Shown here piece after piece: positions 42,219 through 51,171 of a DNA stretch of 64,000 nt. This stretch comes from Planctobacterium marinum. GTDB taxonomy: Bacteria; Pseudomonadota; Gammaproteobacteria; Enterobacterales; Alteromonadaceae. How positions within the stretch are numbered: position 1 is the stretch's first letter; the number at the start of each line of letters is the position of its first letter. Made by a program: the position numbers and the translations under genes. The stretch lies in assembly GCF_036322805.1 (NCBI RefSeq), contig NZ_AP027272.1, positions 2,356,001 through 2,420,000 of the forward strand, given 5' to 3'. Below the pieces are notes generated by a model. The model made no database searches and was not told the origin of the DNA. It saw only the letters and a list, made by a program, of their open reading frames with translations.

Positions 42219-42962
42219 TTAGCGATAGCGCGCATAAATACGTTGTATTTCTCCTTCGTTAATCATTTGCATCAAAGCATCATTTAGGACGGGAAGAATA
42301 GCTTTTTGATTAGGGTGAACACGCATCATAACATCGCGTTTGTCTACAACACTGCCAATTTGCAAGTGTCTATACTCTGGCATTTCCTTTTGGAAATAGA
42401 GGATGGTATTGAGCCCCACAAATACTTGTTTGAATCGATCTTTTAACAATTGTTGTAGAAGGTTAGTTTGAGACACATTATTGATGCGGATTATCATTTC
42501 AGAGCTAAATGCGGCGTCATATTCGGGATACGAGAATCCTCGGACGATACCCACAATCTCATCCAGTAAATCACCAGGACCCTTAACATCTTTATAGTTA
42601 CCGGGGGAAAAAACGACGACTTCTTCGGATATCGCGTAAGCGACAGAATATTCACCCAGTACTTTCATATGACGACGCCAGTCCGGATTCACACCGGGTT
42701 CGATATCAATATTGCCGGCATCAAATTCATGTAAGGCGCGTGCAATTGGCATATAGACAAATTCAAACTTTAGATTCGTGTGTTGCTCAATACCGGCAAA
42801 CACATCCAGAAAAATCCCGCTGGTGTCAGCATTATCAAAAATGACATAAGGAGGATTGTTCGGCTCATAGAGCATTACCGAATACTTTTCGCTGGCACCA
42901 ATCCCAATCGATAGAAAGACAATACAACCAAGCGCAATGAACTTAATGATTGTTGAAAGCAT
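42219..42962 (-). CDS. Periplasmic solute-binding protein (SBP_bac_3 type)
   Basis: About 247 residues from ATG 42962, which gives a clean signal peptide (IIKFIALGCIVFLSIGIGAS). An upstream frame to 43109 lacks a ribosome site. The mature protein follows the family 3 fold: NPPYVIFDNADTSGIFLDVFAGIEQ, FVYMPIARALHEFDAGNIDIEPG, and the hinge VVFSPGNYKDVKGPGDLL. No ABC permease or ATPase genes are near, so it may serve as a sensor-like or orphan binding protein. The ligand, probably an amino acid or polar solute, is not determined. Confidence 0.75.
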   Translation of the reverse strand: MLSTIIKFIALGCIVFLSIGIGASEKYSVMLYEPNNPPYVIFDNADTSGIFLDVFAGIEQHTNLKFEFVYMPIARALHEFDAGNIDIEPGVNPDWRRHMKVLGEYSVAYAISEEVVVFSPGNYKDVKGPGDLLDEIVGIVRGFSYPEYDAAFSSEMIIRINNVSQTNLLQQLLKDRFKQVFVGLNTILYFQKEMPEYRHLQIGSVVDKRDVMMRVHPNQKAILPVLNDALMQMINEGEIQRIYARYR

Positions 42963-43374
42963 TACACGAACCAACATTAGCAGGATTACTTTCAGAGCAT
43001 AGAAGAGCCAGTCTGGAAGTACCAGAATTTTACCTGAGTTTCTCAGCGTTGCTGCGTGAATAAAACAATACTCAGCTTCACTAAATTCATTTTCATGCAC
43101 GTAGCGCACGATTACATGTTTTATTTATTAAACAGGGGGGCGCAATATCAAAAAACCTAAGAAAAAACACAAGATATTGATTTTATTAACTTAATAATAA
43201 CCTGTGGATAAATATCTAATTTAACATAATATACATTATGGGAACATTTGATATTTTGTGGATAATCAGTTTATAGTTTTGTTTTCAGAATTTATCAGTA
43301 AGTTCTGTTTTGTCTCTGGTAATGCTTATCACGGTGTTACAGAAACATCAGCGACTTAAAACAAAGGATTAATA

Positions 43375-44007
43375 ATGACTAAAATGCCCGGGCGTCCTTC
43401 AAACAACAAAGACGTACGTTTAAAATTATTGCAGCAAGCAAGGATACTATTTGCAAAAAAAGGCTATGCAAAAGTCACCACACGTATGATTGCCGAGGCT
43501 GCCAAAACCGATGCTGCCATGATCAGATATTACTTCGGCAGTAAGGAAAATTTGTTTCGGACAGTTATCAAAGAAACCGTACAGCCTTTGCTTACCCGAA
43601 TTCGCGATGATAAGTCCAAGGGGCAAACCATTTCTCCGCAAGAATTAATCGCTCTTTATTATTCGTTGCTCTCAGAGACCCCCGATTTACCTAAACTGAT
43701 ATTCCGTTCCATACACGATCCCGATGCAGTTGAACATGACATAGTAAACAATGTATTTAGTGAGCTTATGGCCTATAGAGCAACGCAATTAAAAAACAGT
43801 ATTGAAAACAACAGTAATATCTCCTCAAGCTTTAACCCGGTACATATTTTGATTTCAACATTGAGTCTGTCTGTATTTCCGTTTTTGTTGCCGGATGATC
43901 TCAAACAAGAGTTAGGAATCGTTGTAAATAAAGAATTTTTGACCGAATTAAGTCAGCATCATGCACTTTTATTAGAACATGGCATTGCTAATAAAGTTTC
44001 TGAGTAA
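43375..44007 (+). CDS. TetR/AcrR-family transcriptional regulator
   Basis: 210 residues. The N-terminal HTH of the TetR family is clear: ILQ-type helix LLQQARILFAKKGYAKVTTRMIAEAAKTDAAMIRYYFGSKENLFR (residues ~15-60). The ligand-binding C-terminal half has no recognisable features. The start is preceded by AAAGGA about 6 nt upstream of ATG 43375. The regulated gene is not obvious: an EF-hand gene converges downstream, and the solute-binding protein gene is divergent across ~410 AT-rich bases (including 43110-43374), so regulation of that gene is possible. Confidence 0.9.
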   Translation: MTKMPGRPSNNKDVRLKLLQQARILFAKKGYAKVTTRMIAEAAKTDAAMIRYYFGSKENLFRTVIKETVQPLLTRIRDDKSKGQTISPQELIALYYSLLSETPDLPKLIFRSIHDPDAVEHDIVNNVFSELMAYRATQLKNSIENNSNISSSFNPVHILISTLSLSVFPFLLPDDLKQELGIVVNKEFLTELSQHHALLLEHGIANKVSE

Positions 44008-44143
44008 GTATGAGTTTAACCCCTATTTTATTGGATCTTAACTGGTACGCGTAACGATTGTGAAGGTGAGCTCCTAAAAAGTGAGGCAATTAACGCTACT
44101 TTACGGTCTTTGCCTCACGTTCTTAGCTTTAGTAATACGCTCG

Positions 44144-44614
44144 CTAAGCGTATGTGTTTACCGCAGGTATGCTTTCATTCAATACTTGCCACGCTTGTTG
44201 GTTCCCAGATGAATTCCCGCTCTGGATTTGTTCAATCGCTGACTTCAAATCATTGTCTTGCTCATCGTCTGTCTCTAATGATTTCAATAAGCTGTCAAAA
44301 GAGCTGTTTTGTTGATAACCAAACCCCGCAGATCCGGGCATTCCCATTGATTGGAACTGTTCCATACGCTGCTGCATGTGGTCATGCATGGCCTGCTGCT
44401 CATCAGCTGACAATTCACCGTTACCATCCGTATCAGCCTTATCAAACATCTTGTCAAAATTTGGTGGTGTCCGCCCTGCCTCTTCCATCGACTCTGTAAG
44501 CTCCGTTTTAGACAAGGCGCCATTACCATCGGTATCAGCTTGTTGAGCTCGTTCCTGCATTTTTTGCATCATCGCTTGAGGGTCGAAACCCGAAAGCCCC
44601 GAAATTGAATTCAT
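44144..44614 (-). CDS. EF-hand calcium-binding protein
   Basis: 156 residues with two canonical EF-hand loops, DTDGNGALSKTE and DTDGNGELSADE (each D-x-D-G-N-G...E), at about residues 28-39 and 60-71, spaced ~32 apart. The flanking helices are Met/Gln-rich. Such short calmodulin-like proteins occur in marine gammaproteobacteria; most are probably Ca2+ buffers or sensors. AGGAG 7 nt before ATG 44614. No signal peptide is visible, so it is probably cytoplasmic. The C-terminal half (LKSLETDDEQDNDLKSAIEQI) is acidic. Confidence 0.85.
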   Translation of the reverse strand: MNSISGLSGFDPQAMMQKMQERAQQADTDGNGALSKTELTESMEEAGRTPPNFDKMFDKADTDGNGELSADEQQAMHDHMQQRMEQFQSMGMPGSAGFGYQQNSSFDSLLKSLETDDEQDNDLKSAIEQIQSGNSSGNQQAWQVLNESIPAVNTYA

Positions 44615-44829
44615 TTTTTTCTCCTAACATGCGTTTATTCGCAATCATTAACAGCAATGAATGTTCCAAAGTTAGTGAGATAAATTTCAATATAATCAGT
44701 GATTTATGTGTAAATTTTAGGTAAAGAGAATAAACCGGAAATATTTGGGTTTTAAAGCGTTTGTTAGTGCCGTTTGACGGCAAATATTTGCCACTATTTT
44801 TAGTGATATTGATTGGTTAAATTTTGCGC

Positions 44830-45780
44830 TCAAGACAGCGTCTTATCCAATTCTGATAATATTTGGATGAGGGTTTGTTCACTATAGTTGGCTTTATTAA
44901 GCAGTTGTTCAACGGCTTTTTCCAAGCCTGCTAAATTTTTTTGCCGTCGTTCAGAGAACAAATGACGGGCAGTACCTGTGTAGTAATCGCCTATTTGATT
45001 AAAGAAAGTTTTGGTAAGTGCGACCCCGGTAGTGGAAAAATCTTCAATACCAAACTCATCCATTTCTAACCAAATCTTAATTGATTCTGCAGCAAAATTG
45101 GTTACATCAAGAAACCCCGGGTTACTCAGATCTGCATCGGAGACGATTTTAGCTTCTCGCGAGCCAACCGTGCGACGCACCAGGCCATCACTGTAGTCTA
45201 TCGCAGTGCTGTAAATACAACAGGCGATAGCTTCTATCATCTGTCGGTCATAACCCAATTGGATGAGCTTATTACGGGAGACATCGATACTGATCTGTTC
45301 GTGTTCCTGTCTCTCCACAATATTGCCAATATCATGCAATGCAGCCGCCAGTCCAATGCGTTCATAAGCTTCATCGGTGTACGACATACCATCAATAATA
45401 GCGAGCTTGAGAGCGACGGATAACACTCCTTTAACAGGATGAAAGGTATGACATTCATTGTGAAAATAAAGTTTGCTCAGCTTCTCCTCGTCACTGCGCA
45501 AATAGCTTTTGGCAAATTCAACCACATCGTGGAAAGCACTAGACTGAGGCATATACTTTCCACCAGCATAGCTGTAAATGTCTATTAGCATAAACTCATT
45601 TAAAGCTTGTTCGGAGTTTTGGTATTGAGACTGGAAGTCGCATGGCAAGAAAAAGCAGGTTTGCCTGTCTATCACTACTGGTCGAATTGGGTAAGGAATT
45701 TCGCCAAGCATCAGAAAACAATAAGTTGTAGTTTGTTTTTTGAATTTAATCATAGGGTTAGGGCTATAGATTAGCAACAT
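44830..45780 (-). CDS. HD-domain metal-dependent phosphohydrolase
   Basis: About 316 residues. The HD domain occupies ~95-220: YFHNECHTFHPVKGV (first His cluster), LAAALHDIGNIVERQEHEQ (HD pair) and YSDGLVRRT...DADLSN (later Asp). It is similar to the HD/PDEase group that hydrolyses nucleotides or other phosphoesters. The exact substrate is unknown. ATG 45780 is used, but an ATG at 45753 (MIKFKKQ) is also possible. A stretch of ~185 nt with the promoters of both genes separates it from the giant kinase gene, which is divergent. Confidence 0.75.
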   Translation of the reverse strand: MLLIYSPNPMIKFKKQTTTYCFLMLGEIPYPIRPVVIDRQTCFFLPCDFQSQYQNSEQALNEFMLIDIYSYAGGKYMPQSSAFHDVVEFAKSYLRSDEEKLSKLYFHNECHTFHPVKGVLSVALKLAIIDGMSYTDEAYERIGLAAALHDIGNIVERQEHEQISIDVSRNKLIQLGYDRQMIEAIACCIYSTAIDYSDGLVRRTVGSREAKIVSDADLSNPGFLDVTNFAAESIKIWLEMDEFGIEDFSTTGVALTKTFFNQIGDYYTGTARHLFSERRQKNLAGLEKAVEQLLNKANYSEQTLIQILSELDKTLS

Positions 45781-45966
45781 TTTATTTACAATTGATTGCG
45801 TGGCATAGGGACAAGTAGTCCGCTTTTACACCCTGTTTTAAGCGGTATTTCGGTGTATGTTCAGGGTAAATCTTAAATGGTATTAACTTTCAATATTTGC
45901 TAGTTTTAAAGAACTGAAACATTGTGTTGCTTGTTCTGACAAGTTAGAAGAAAACGGATCTGCTCC

Positions 45967-48900
45967 ATGTTCCAAATTGGCTGTTATAAAGTTCGAGAAA
46001 AATTATTCGAAAGTTCTGGCACAATTGTCTATCGAGTTCAAAATGCTGATTCTGAATCTAATGGTTTTCCGCAAACGGTTATCCTGAAGCTGCTTAATCA
46101 AGATTTTCCGACTTCAGAGCAACTGGCTCGATTTCGTAGGGAGTTCGAACTCACCAAAAAGCTTTCAGGTAAAGGTGTTATCGAAGCATTGGATTTGATA
46201 CGCCATGAAAACAGTCTGGTTATGGTATTAGAGGATTTCGAGGGGGATTCTCTATCTAACGTTTATCGTGACCGTCCTATGCGCTTGCCGGAGTTTTGGC
46301 GCTTTGCACTTAAGATAGTGGATTGTCTGGCGCTGGTGCATGGTGAAAGGGTGATCCATAAAGATATCAATCCTTCCAACATTTTGCTCAATACCCAAAC
46401 TCAAAAAATTAAGCTCATCGATTTTGGCATATCGATTGAGTTGGCTTCGGAAAATATAGATGCTGAAAAGCCCGGTGTTTTAAAAGGCACCCTTGCCTAT
46501 ATTTCCCCTGAGCAGACCGGGCGTATGAATCGCATATTGGATTACCGAACCGACTTCTATTCCCTCGGCATTACCTTTTACCAAATGCTAACCAATAAAC
46601 TCCCTTTCTCTGCTGAAGATGCCATTGAATGGGTGCATGCACATATCGCGAAAATTCCACAATCACCTCATGAGCTCAATCCTCGTATTCCCAAACCCTT
46701 GTCTGAATTGGTAATGAAGCTGATTGCCAAAAATGCTGAGGACCGTTACGTTACGATTGCAGGATTACGCCGAGATCTTGAGATTTGTCGCCGCGAGCAC
46801 AGTACCACGGGTGACATTGGCCATTTTATTCTAGGAGCCAATGATCATTCTGGAGAGCTAAACTTATCGCAGAAGATATATGGCCGAGAGCTTGAAATTG
46901 CCACCATGCTGGGGTTATACGATAAAGTGGTGCGGGGTAAGAATGCGTTGCTTACAGTTTCTGGCGCTTCCGGTATCGGCAAAACATCTCTTATTAGAGA
47001 AATTCAAAAGCCGGTAGTGTCTCGCCAAGGCTATTATACCGAAGGTAAGTTTGACCAATTCGAACGCTCTACCCCCTACTCTGCAATTCTTCAGGCTTCT
47101 ACCTCCTTAGTAAGACAAATACTCACCGAGTCACAACAACAGATTGAGACCTGGAAAACTCGTTTACTCACAGCGCTGGAGGGTAACGGACAGCTTGTTA
47201 TTGACGTTATTCCCGAAATGAAACACATCATTGGTGAGCAACCCAAACTGGCAAATGTTCAGGGCACAGAGCTAGAGAACCGGTTTCATCGAACGTTTCA
47301 ACGGTTTATGCGAGCTGTATGTGATACCGAAAGACCCTTGGTCATTTTTCTAGATGACATGCAGTGGTGCGATTTAGCTACGCTGAAGCTGGTGCAGGTA
47401 CTGTTAAATGATAGCCATATCAAACATCTCTATCTTGTTCTCACCTGGCGCGATAACGAAGTGAATGAAACTCATCCACTTTCCCAAGCTTTAGAGGAGC
47501 TTAAGAACACCCAAACTATTACTAATAATTTAAAGTTGAGCCCCCTCTCCGCTCAGGATATGAATCGCTTTATCGCCGATTCAACTGGCCTTGAGGTGCA
47601 ATCTTGTCGCCAACTGGCTTCATTGTGTTATGAGAAAACCCTCGGTAACCCTTTTTATTTGAATCAGTTTCTTTTGTCTCTATATGACGCTGGCCAAATT
47701 CGCTTCAGTCAGGAACGTATGCAATGGACCTGGGATATTGCGACATTGGTGGCCGCAGACAGCACAGACAACGTTATAGACTTAATGCTGAAAAAGATGA
47801 CCGGGTTGTCGGATGAAGCGTTGGTATTAATGCAACGCGCCGCCTGTATCGGCAATCGTTTTGAGTTAGACACGCTGGCAACCATCAGCGGTCGAACAGT
47901 ACAGCAAGTAGCAAAACTGCTCATGGAAGCGTTAAAAGCGGGTTTTTTAGTGCCCGTTGATGAGGCCTGGCAGTGGGCACAATATCTTGACCCCGAAACT
48001 GAAATAACCCACACCACGGCCATCAAAACCCGCGCTGAATATCGATTTTTGCATGATCGTGTGCAACAGGCGGCATACACTTCAATGTCTGAAGATGAGC
48101 GTAAACAATTACACATACAGATCGGCAGGAAACTGAGTAATCAACTCAGTGGTGGGGAACTTAGCGAACGGATATTTGAAGTGGTAAATCATTTCAATGT
48201 GGCACGGGAGTATATTAAAGATGACGAAGAGCGGCTCAATATTATTCATAAAAATCGACTTGCAGGTCAAAAAGCACGAGCCAGTGCGGCATTTTCCACT
48301 GCGCAGTCTTATTTTACGATGTCGATCGGCGCTATAGTTGAGCAAGATTGGAGCAATAAAGCCGATATCATTATCGGCATTTTTCTCGAGGCTGCCGAAG
48401 TCTGTTGTATAAATAACAGCTATGGGGAAATGGAAAGTATTTTGTTGCAGCTAGAGAGTCGCACAGAAGACAAGTTTGCACGTCTCAGTGCTATGAAAAT
48501 CAGGATACTGGCTTTAATAGCACAAAACCATTCAGATAAAGCGGTTAGCGTCGGGTTGGAGGCCATCTCTTTATTTGACATCTCCTTGCCTGATGCGCCG
48601 GATGAATTAGATGTACAAGAGTCTATCTCTTCCACTTTACTGGAATTGTCTAAGGTGTCAGATGACTGGATTGTTTACCAAAATGATGCCATAGGACCGG
48701 AAATCCAAATAGCACTTGATGTACTCAATGTGTTTACTGCTGCGGCATTTCGTAGCCAACCCATGTTATTCGCATTGCTCGTTTGTAAAATGATACAACT
48801 CTCATTGCGCAAAGGCAGTACTGGCACATCTTCATTTGCATTTGCCACGCTCGGTATTTTGTTATGTGGCCTTGTAGGGGATGTAAAGAGTGGCAAGCGC

Positions 48901-51021
48901 TATGCCGAAGTGGCCAAAAAGCTTAATCGTCGCTTTTCGGCCACAGATATCGAGGTTAAAACCGTATACGTAATCAAAACATTTGTTGAAATTTGGCAGG
49001 CTCCTCTCAAAACCTCCATCGTTGATTTGCGCAATAATTTCCAGTTAGCCTTGACCAGGGGAGACCTGGAGTACGCAGCAATGTCGGCTATGATGGAAAA
49101 AGTACATAGTTTTTATCAAGGACAAAACCTAACAGATTTGGGGCGTACCACAGAGGCCTACCTGGAAAGTATCGATGAGGCTGGCCAGGAGGTGTTTCAC
49201 CACTACGTTTGTATGTTGTCTCAAACCATCAGTAACCTGCAAACTCAGTGCGAAAAGCCGTGGATCCTTGAAGGCGACTATTATCAAGAGAGCAGTCGCG
49301 TATCAATGCACGAAAGTGTAGGTGATCATACCGCCCTGGCAAAATTATATAGCTTTAAACAGTTTATCGCTTTTTTTGCGGAGGAATGGCAACAAGCACA
49401 AATCTACACAGACAAGTTAGAACCACTCCTGCCAGGGGTCGTATCTTCTATTTACGTCCCCCAATATTACTTTTACGCCGCACTGACCTTGATAATGAAC
49501 CTCAAAGGAGGGGAATTGGCAAGTCAGGAACTTGCCATACTCAAGGAGTATTCAGCGAAACTGGATTTTTGGGCAGATAATTGCAGAGCGAACTTTGGCA
49601 GCAAAGCAATGTTGCTAAAAGCCGAGATATATCATCTTAGTAGCTCATTCGACCTGAAGAATATTAAACTCTATGAAAAAGCGATTAGTATTGCCCGAGA
49701 CTCCGGTCAACTTCACGAAGAAGCTCTTGGTAACGAGTTTCTGGCGCGCTTTTGGTTAAAATATGAAAAATCAGAGATTGCTCAAATATATTTGAGGCGC
49801 GCTTATCACTTGTATGACTTGTGGGGGTGTGAACTCAAAAAGGCCAAGCTTTCCCAAGGCTTCCAGCAATTATTAAACTTTGAAACCATACAAAAAAACT
49901 GGGAGAAGACGCCAACAACAGTCAATTCAGGATTTACTCAAAATCAGGATCTTGATTTTAATTCAGTAATGAAAGCTTCGCAGGCGATATCTGGGGAAAT
50001 CGTAAAAGAGAAGCTGATTCAAACCATGATGCTGTTAGTGGTTGAAAATGCGGGCGCTCAAAACGCAACACTTTTGCTCAGAAACAAAGGGCTTTGGCAG
50101 TGGACAGCCAGTGCTAAGATGGAAGGTAAAAAAGTGGAGCTATTTGACGATGACTTTAGCTTTATGACAGATGAGCGTTTGCCTTTGCAGGTGCTGCAGT
50201 ATGTGCTTCGTACGCAGAAAGCCTTGGCAATACACTACGCGCCAGAAGATCCGCTCTGCGCACAAGATGCCTATGTAGTTAAATATCAGCCTGAGTCGAT
50301 ATTATGTGTTCCTATTTTGCATCGCAATGAAGTTACAGGTTTGCTTTATATGGAAAACAACTTACTGCGCAATGCTTTTACCCCAGAAAGGATAGAAATT
50401 ATACAACTATTAGCCTCACAAATGGTTATCTCTATGGACAACGCCACGCTTTACGCAGAGCTAGAAGCGCGTGTTGCCGAGCGCACTCACAAGCTACACG
50501 AGGCTAATGAAAAACTCACCCTTTTGGCAACACTTGATTCTCTGACAGGCTCATTTAATCGACGTCATTTTATTGAAGTGGCTAATACGGAAATGTCCCG
50601 CAGTATGCGCTCTGGACGGCCGCTGGGCATTATGATGATAGATATCGATCACTTTAAGGCCATTAATGATCGCTATGGGCACTCAGCAGGAGATGAAGCG
50701 CTTAAAAAGGTCGTCAAGACTTGCATGGACACCTTGCGACCCGGTGACATATTCGGTCGATTGGGCGGTGAAGAATTTGCCGTCATCCTACCCGACACGG
50801 ATATTCAGTTAAGTGCAAACGTTGCTGAGCGATTGCGCAGCTCTGTAGAGCAATTGTCAATTGAAAGCCCCCCTCACCAATTCTCAGTGACACTCAGTAT
50901 TGGTGTATGCAGTTACACTGGTAACGAGCACACCCTGGAACATTTATTACACGTCGCTGATCAAGGTTTGTACAGAGCAAAACGTGAGGGTCGCAACAGA
51001 GTTTTAATAAGTGAAGACTAA
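45967..51021 (+). CDS. Giant sensor: Ser/Thr kinase - AAA ATPase - helical repeats - GAF - GGDEF diguanylate cyclase
   Basis: 1684 residues. Kinase domain ~1-275 with LEDFEGDSL hinge, HKDINPSNILL catalytic loop (~130) and LIDFGIS (DFG ~152). ATPase ~285-560: Walker A LTVSGASGIGKTSLI (~333-345) and Walker B PLVIFLDDMQWCD, like signal-transduction STAND/AAA_16 ATPases. Alpha-helical repeats ~700-1310. GAF ~1345-1500 (KYQPESILCVPILHRNEVTGLLYME). Linker coiled coil, then GGDEF ~1515-1684 with LATLDSLTGSFNRRHF and the catalytic GGEEF at ~1599; the RxxD inhibitory site is not evident. It should make c-di-GMP and may phosphorylate proteins; the HKD in place of HRD is a common prokaryotic variant. 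No membrane segment, so cytosolic. No partner is obvious. Confidence 0.88.
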   Translation: MFQIGCYKVREKLFESSGTIVYRVQNADSESNGFPQTVILKLLNQDFPTSEQLARFRREFELTKKLSGKGVIEALDLIRHENSLVMVLEDFEGDSLSNVYRDRPMRLPEFWRFALKIVDCLALVHGERVIHKDINPSNILLNTQTQKIKLIDFGISIELASENIDAEKPGVLKGTLAYISPEQTGRMNRILDYRTDFYSLGITFYQMLTNKLPFSAEDAIEWVHAHIAKIPQSPHELNPRIPKPLSELVMKLIAKNAEDRYVTIAGLRRDLEICRREHSTTGDIGHFILGANDHSGELNLSQKIYGRELEIATMLGLYDKVVRGKNALLTVSGASGIGKTSLIREIQKPVVSRQGYYTEGKFDQFERSTPYSAILQASTSLVRQILTESQQQIETWKTRLLTALEGNGQLVIDVIPEMKHIIGEQPKLANVQGTELENRFHRTFQRFMRAVCDTERPLVIFLDDMQWCDLATLKLVQVLLNDSHIKHLYLVLTWRDNEVNETHPLSQALEELKNTQTITNNLKLSPLSAQDMNRFIADSTGLEVQSCRQLASLCYEKTLGNPFYLNQFLLSLYDAGQIRFSQERMQWTWDIATLVAADSTDNVIDLMLKKMTGLSDEALVLMQRAACIGNRFELDTLATISGRTVQQVAKLLMEALKAGFLVPVDEAWQWAQYLDPETEITHTTAIKTRAEYRFLHDRVQQAAYTSMSEDERKQLHIQIGRKLSNQLSGGELSERIFEVVNHFNVAREYIKDDEERLNIIHKNRLAGQKARASAAFSTAQSYFTMSIGAIVEQDWSNKADIIIGIFLEAAEVCCINNSYGEMESILLQLESRTEDKFARLSAMKIRILALIAQNHSDKAVSVGLEAISLFDISLPDAPDELDVQESISSTLLELSKVSDDWIVYQNDAIGPEIQIALDVLNVFTAAAFRSQPMLFALLVCKMIQLSLRKGSTGTSSFAFATLGILLCGLVGDVKSGKRYAEVAKKLNRRFSATDIEVKTVYVIKTFVEIWQAPLKTSIVDLRNNFQLALTRGDLEYAAMSAMMEKVHSFYQGQNLTDLGRTTEAYLESIDEAGQEVFHHYVCMLSQTISNLQTQCEKPWILEGDYYQESSRVSMHESVGDHTALAKLYSFKQFIAFFAEEWQQAQIYTDKLEPLLPGVVSSIYVPQYYFYAALTLIMNLKGGELASQELAILKEYSAKLDFWADNCRANFGSKAMLLKAEIYHLSSSFDLKNIKLYEKAISIARDSGQLHEEALGNEFLARFWLKYEKSEIAQIYLRRAYHLYDLWGCELKKAKLSQGFQQLLNFETIQKNWEKTPTTVNSGFTQNQDLDFNSVMKASQAISGEIVKEKLIQTMMLLVVENAGAQNATLLLRNKGLWQWTASAKMEGKKVELFDDDFSFMTDERLPLQVLQYVLRTQKALAIHYAPEDPLCAQDAYVVKYQPESILCVPILHRNEVTGLLYMENNLLRNAFTPERIEIIQLLASQMVISMDNATLYAELEARVAERTHKLHEANEKLTLLATLDSLTGSFNRRHFIEVANTEMSRSMRSGRPLGIMMIDIDHFKAINDRYGHSAGDEALKKVVKTCMDTLRPGDIFGRLGGEEFAVILPDTDIQLSANVAERLRSSVEQLSIESPPHQFSVTLSIGVCSYTGNEHTLEHLLHVADQGLYRAKREGRNRVLISED

Positions 51022-51171
51022 TCGTTTGAGTGGAATGTCACAGTATTCACATTAAGGTCTTATAAACTACCTGGTTGCTAAAAAAACTCAAATTTTTCTA
51101 ATTTTGTTGTGCGAAATTGCCGTCAGACTTGTACATTTAAGAGAGTAATTTGATGAGACACTTTGGATTAA

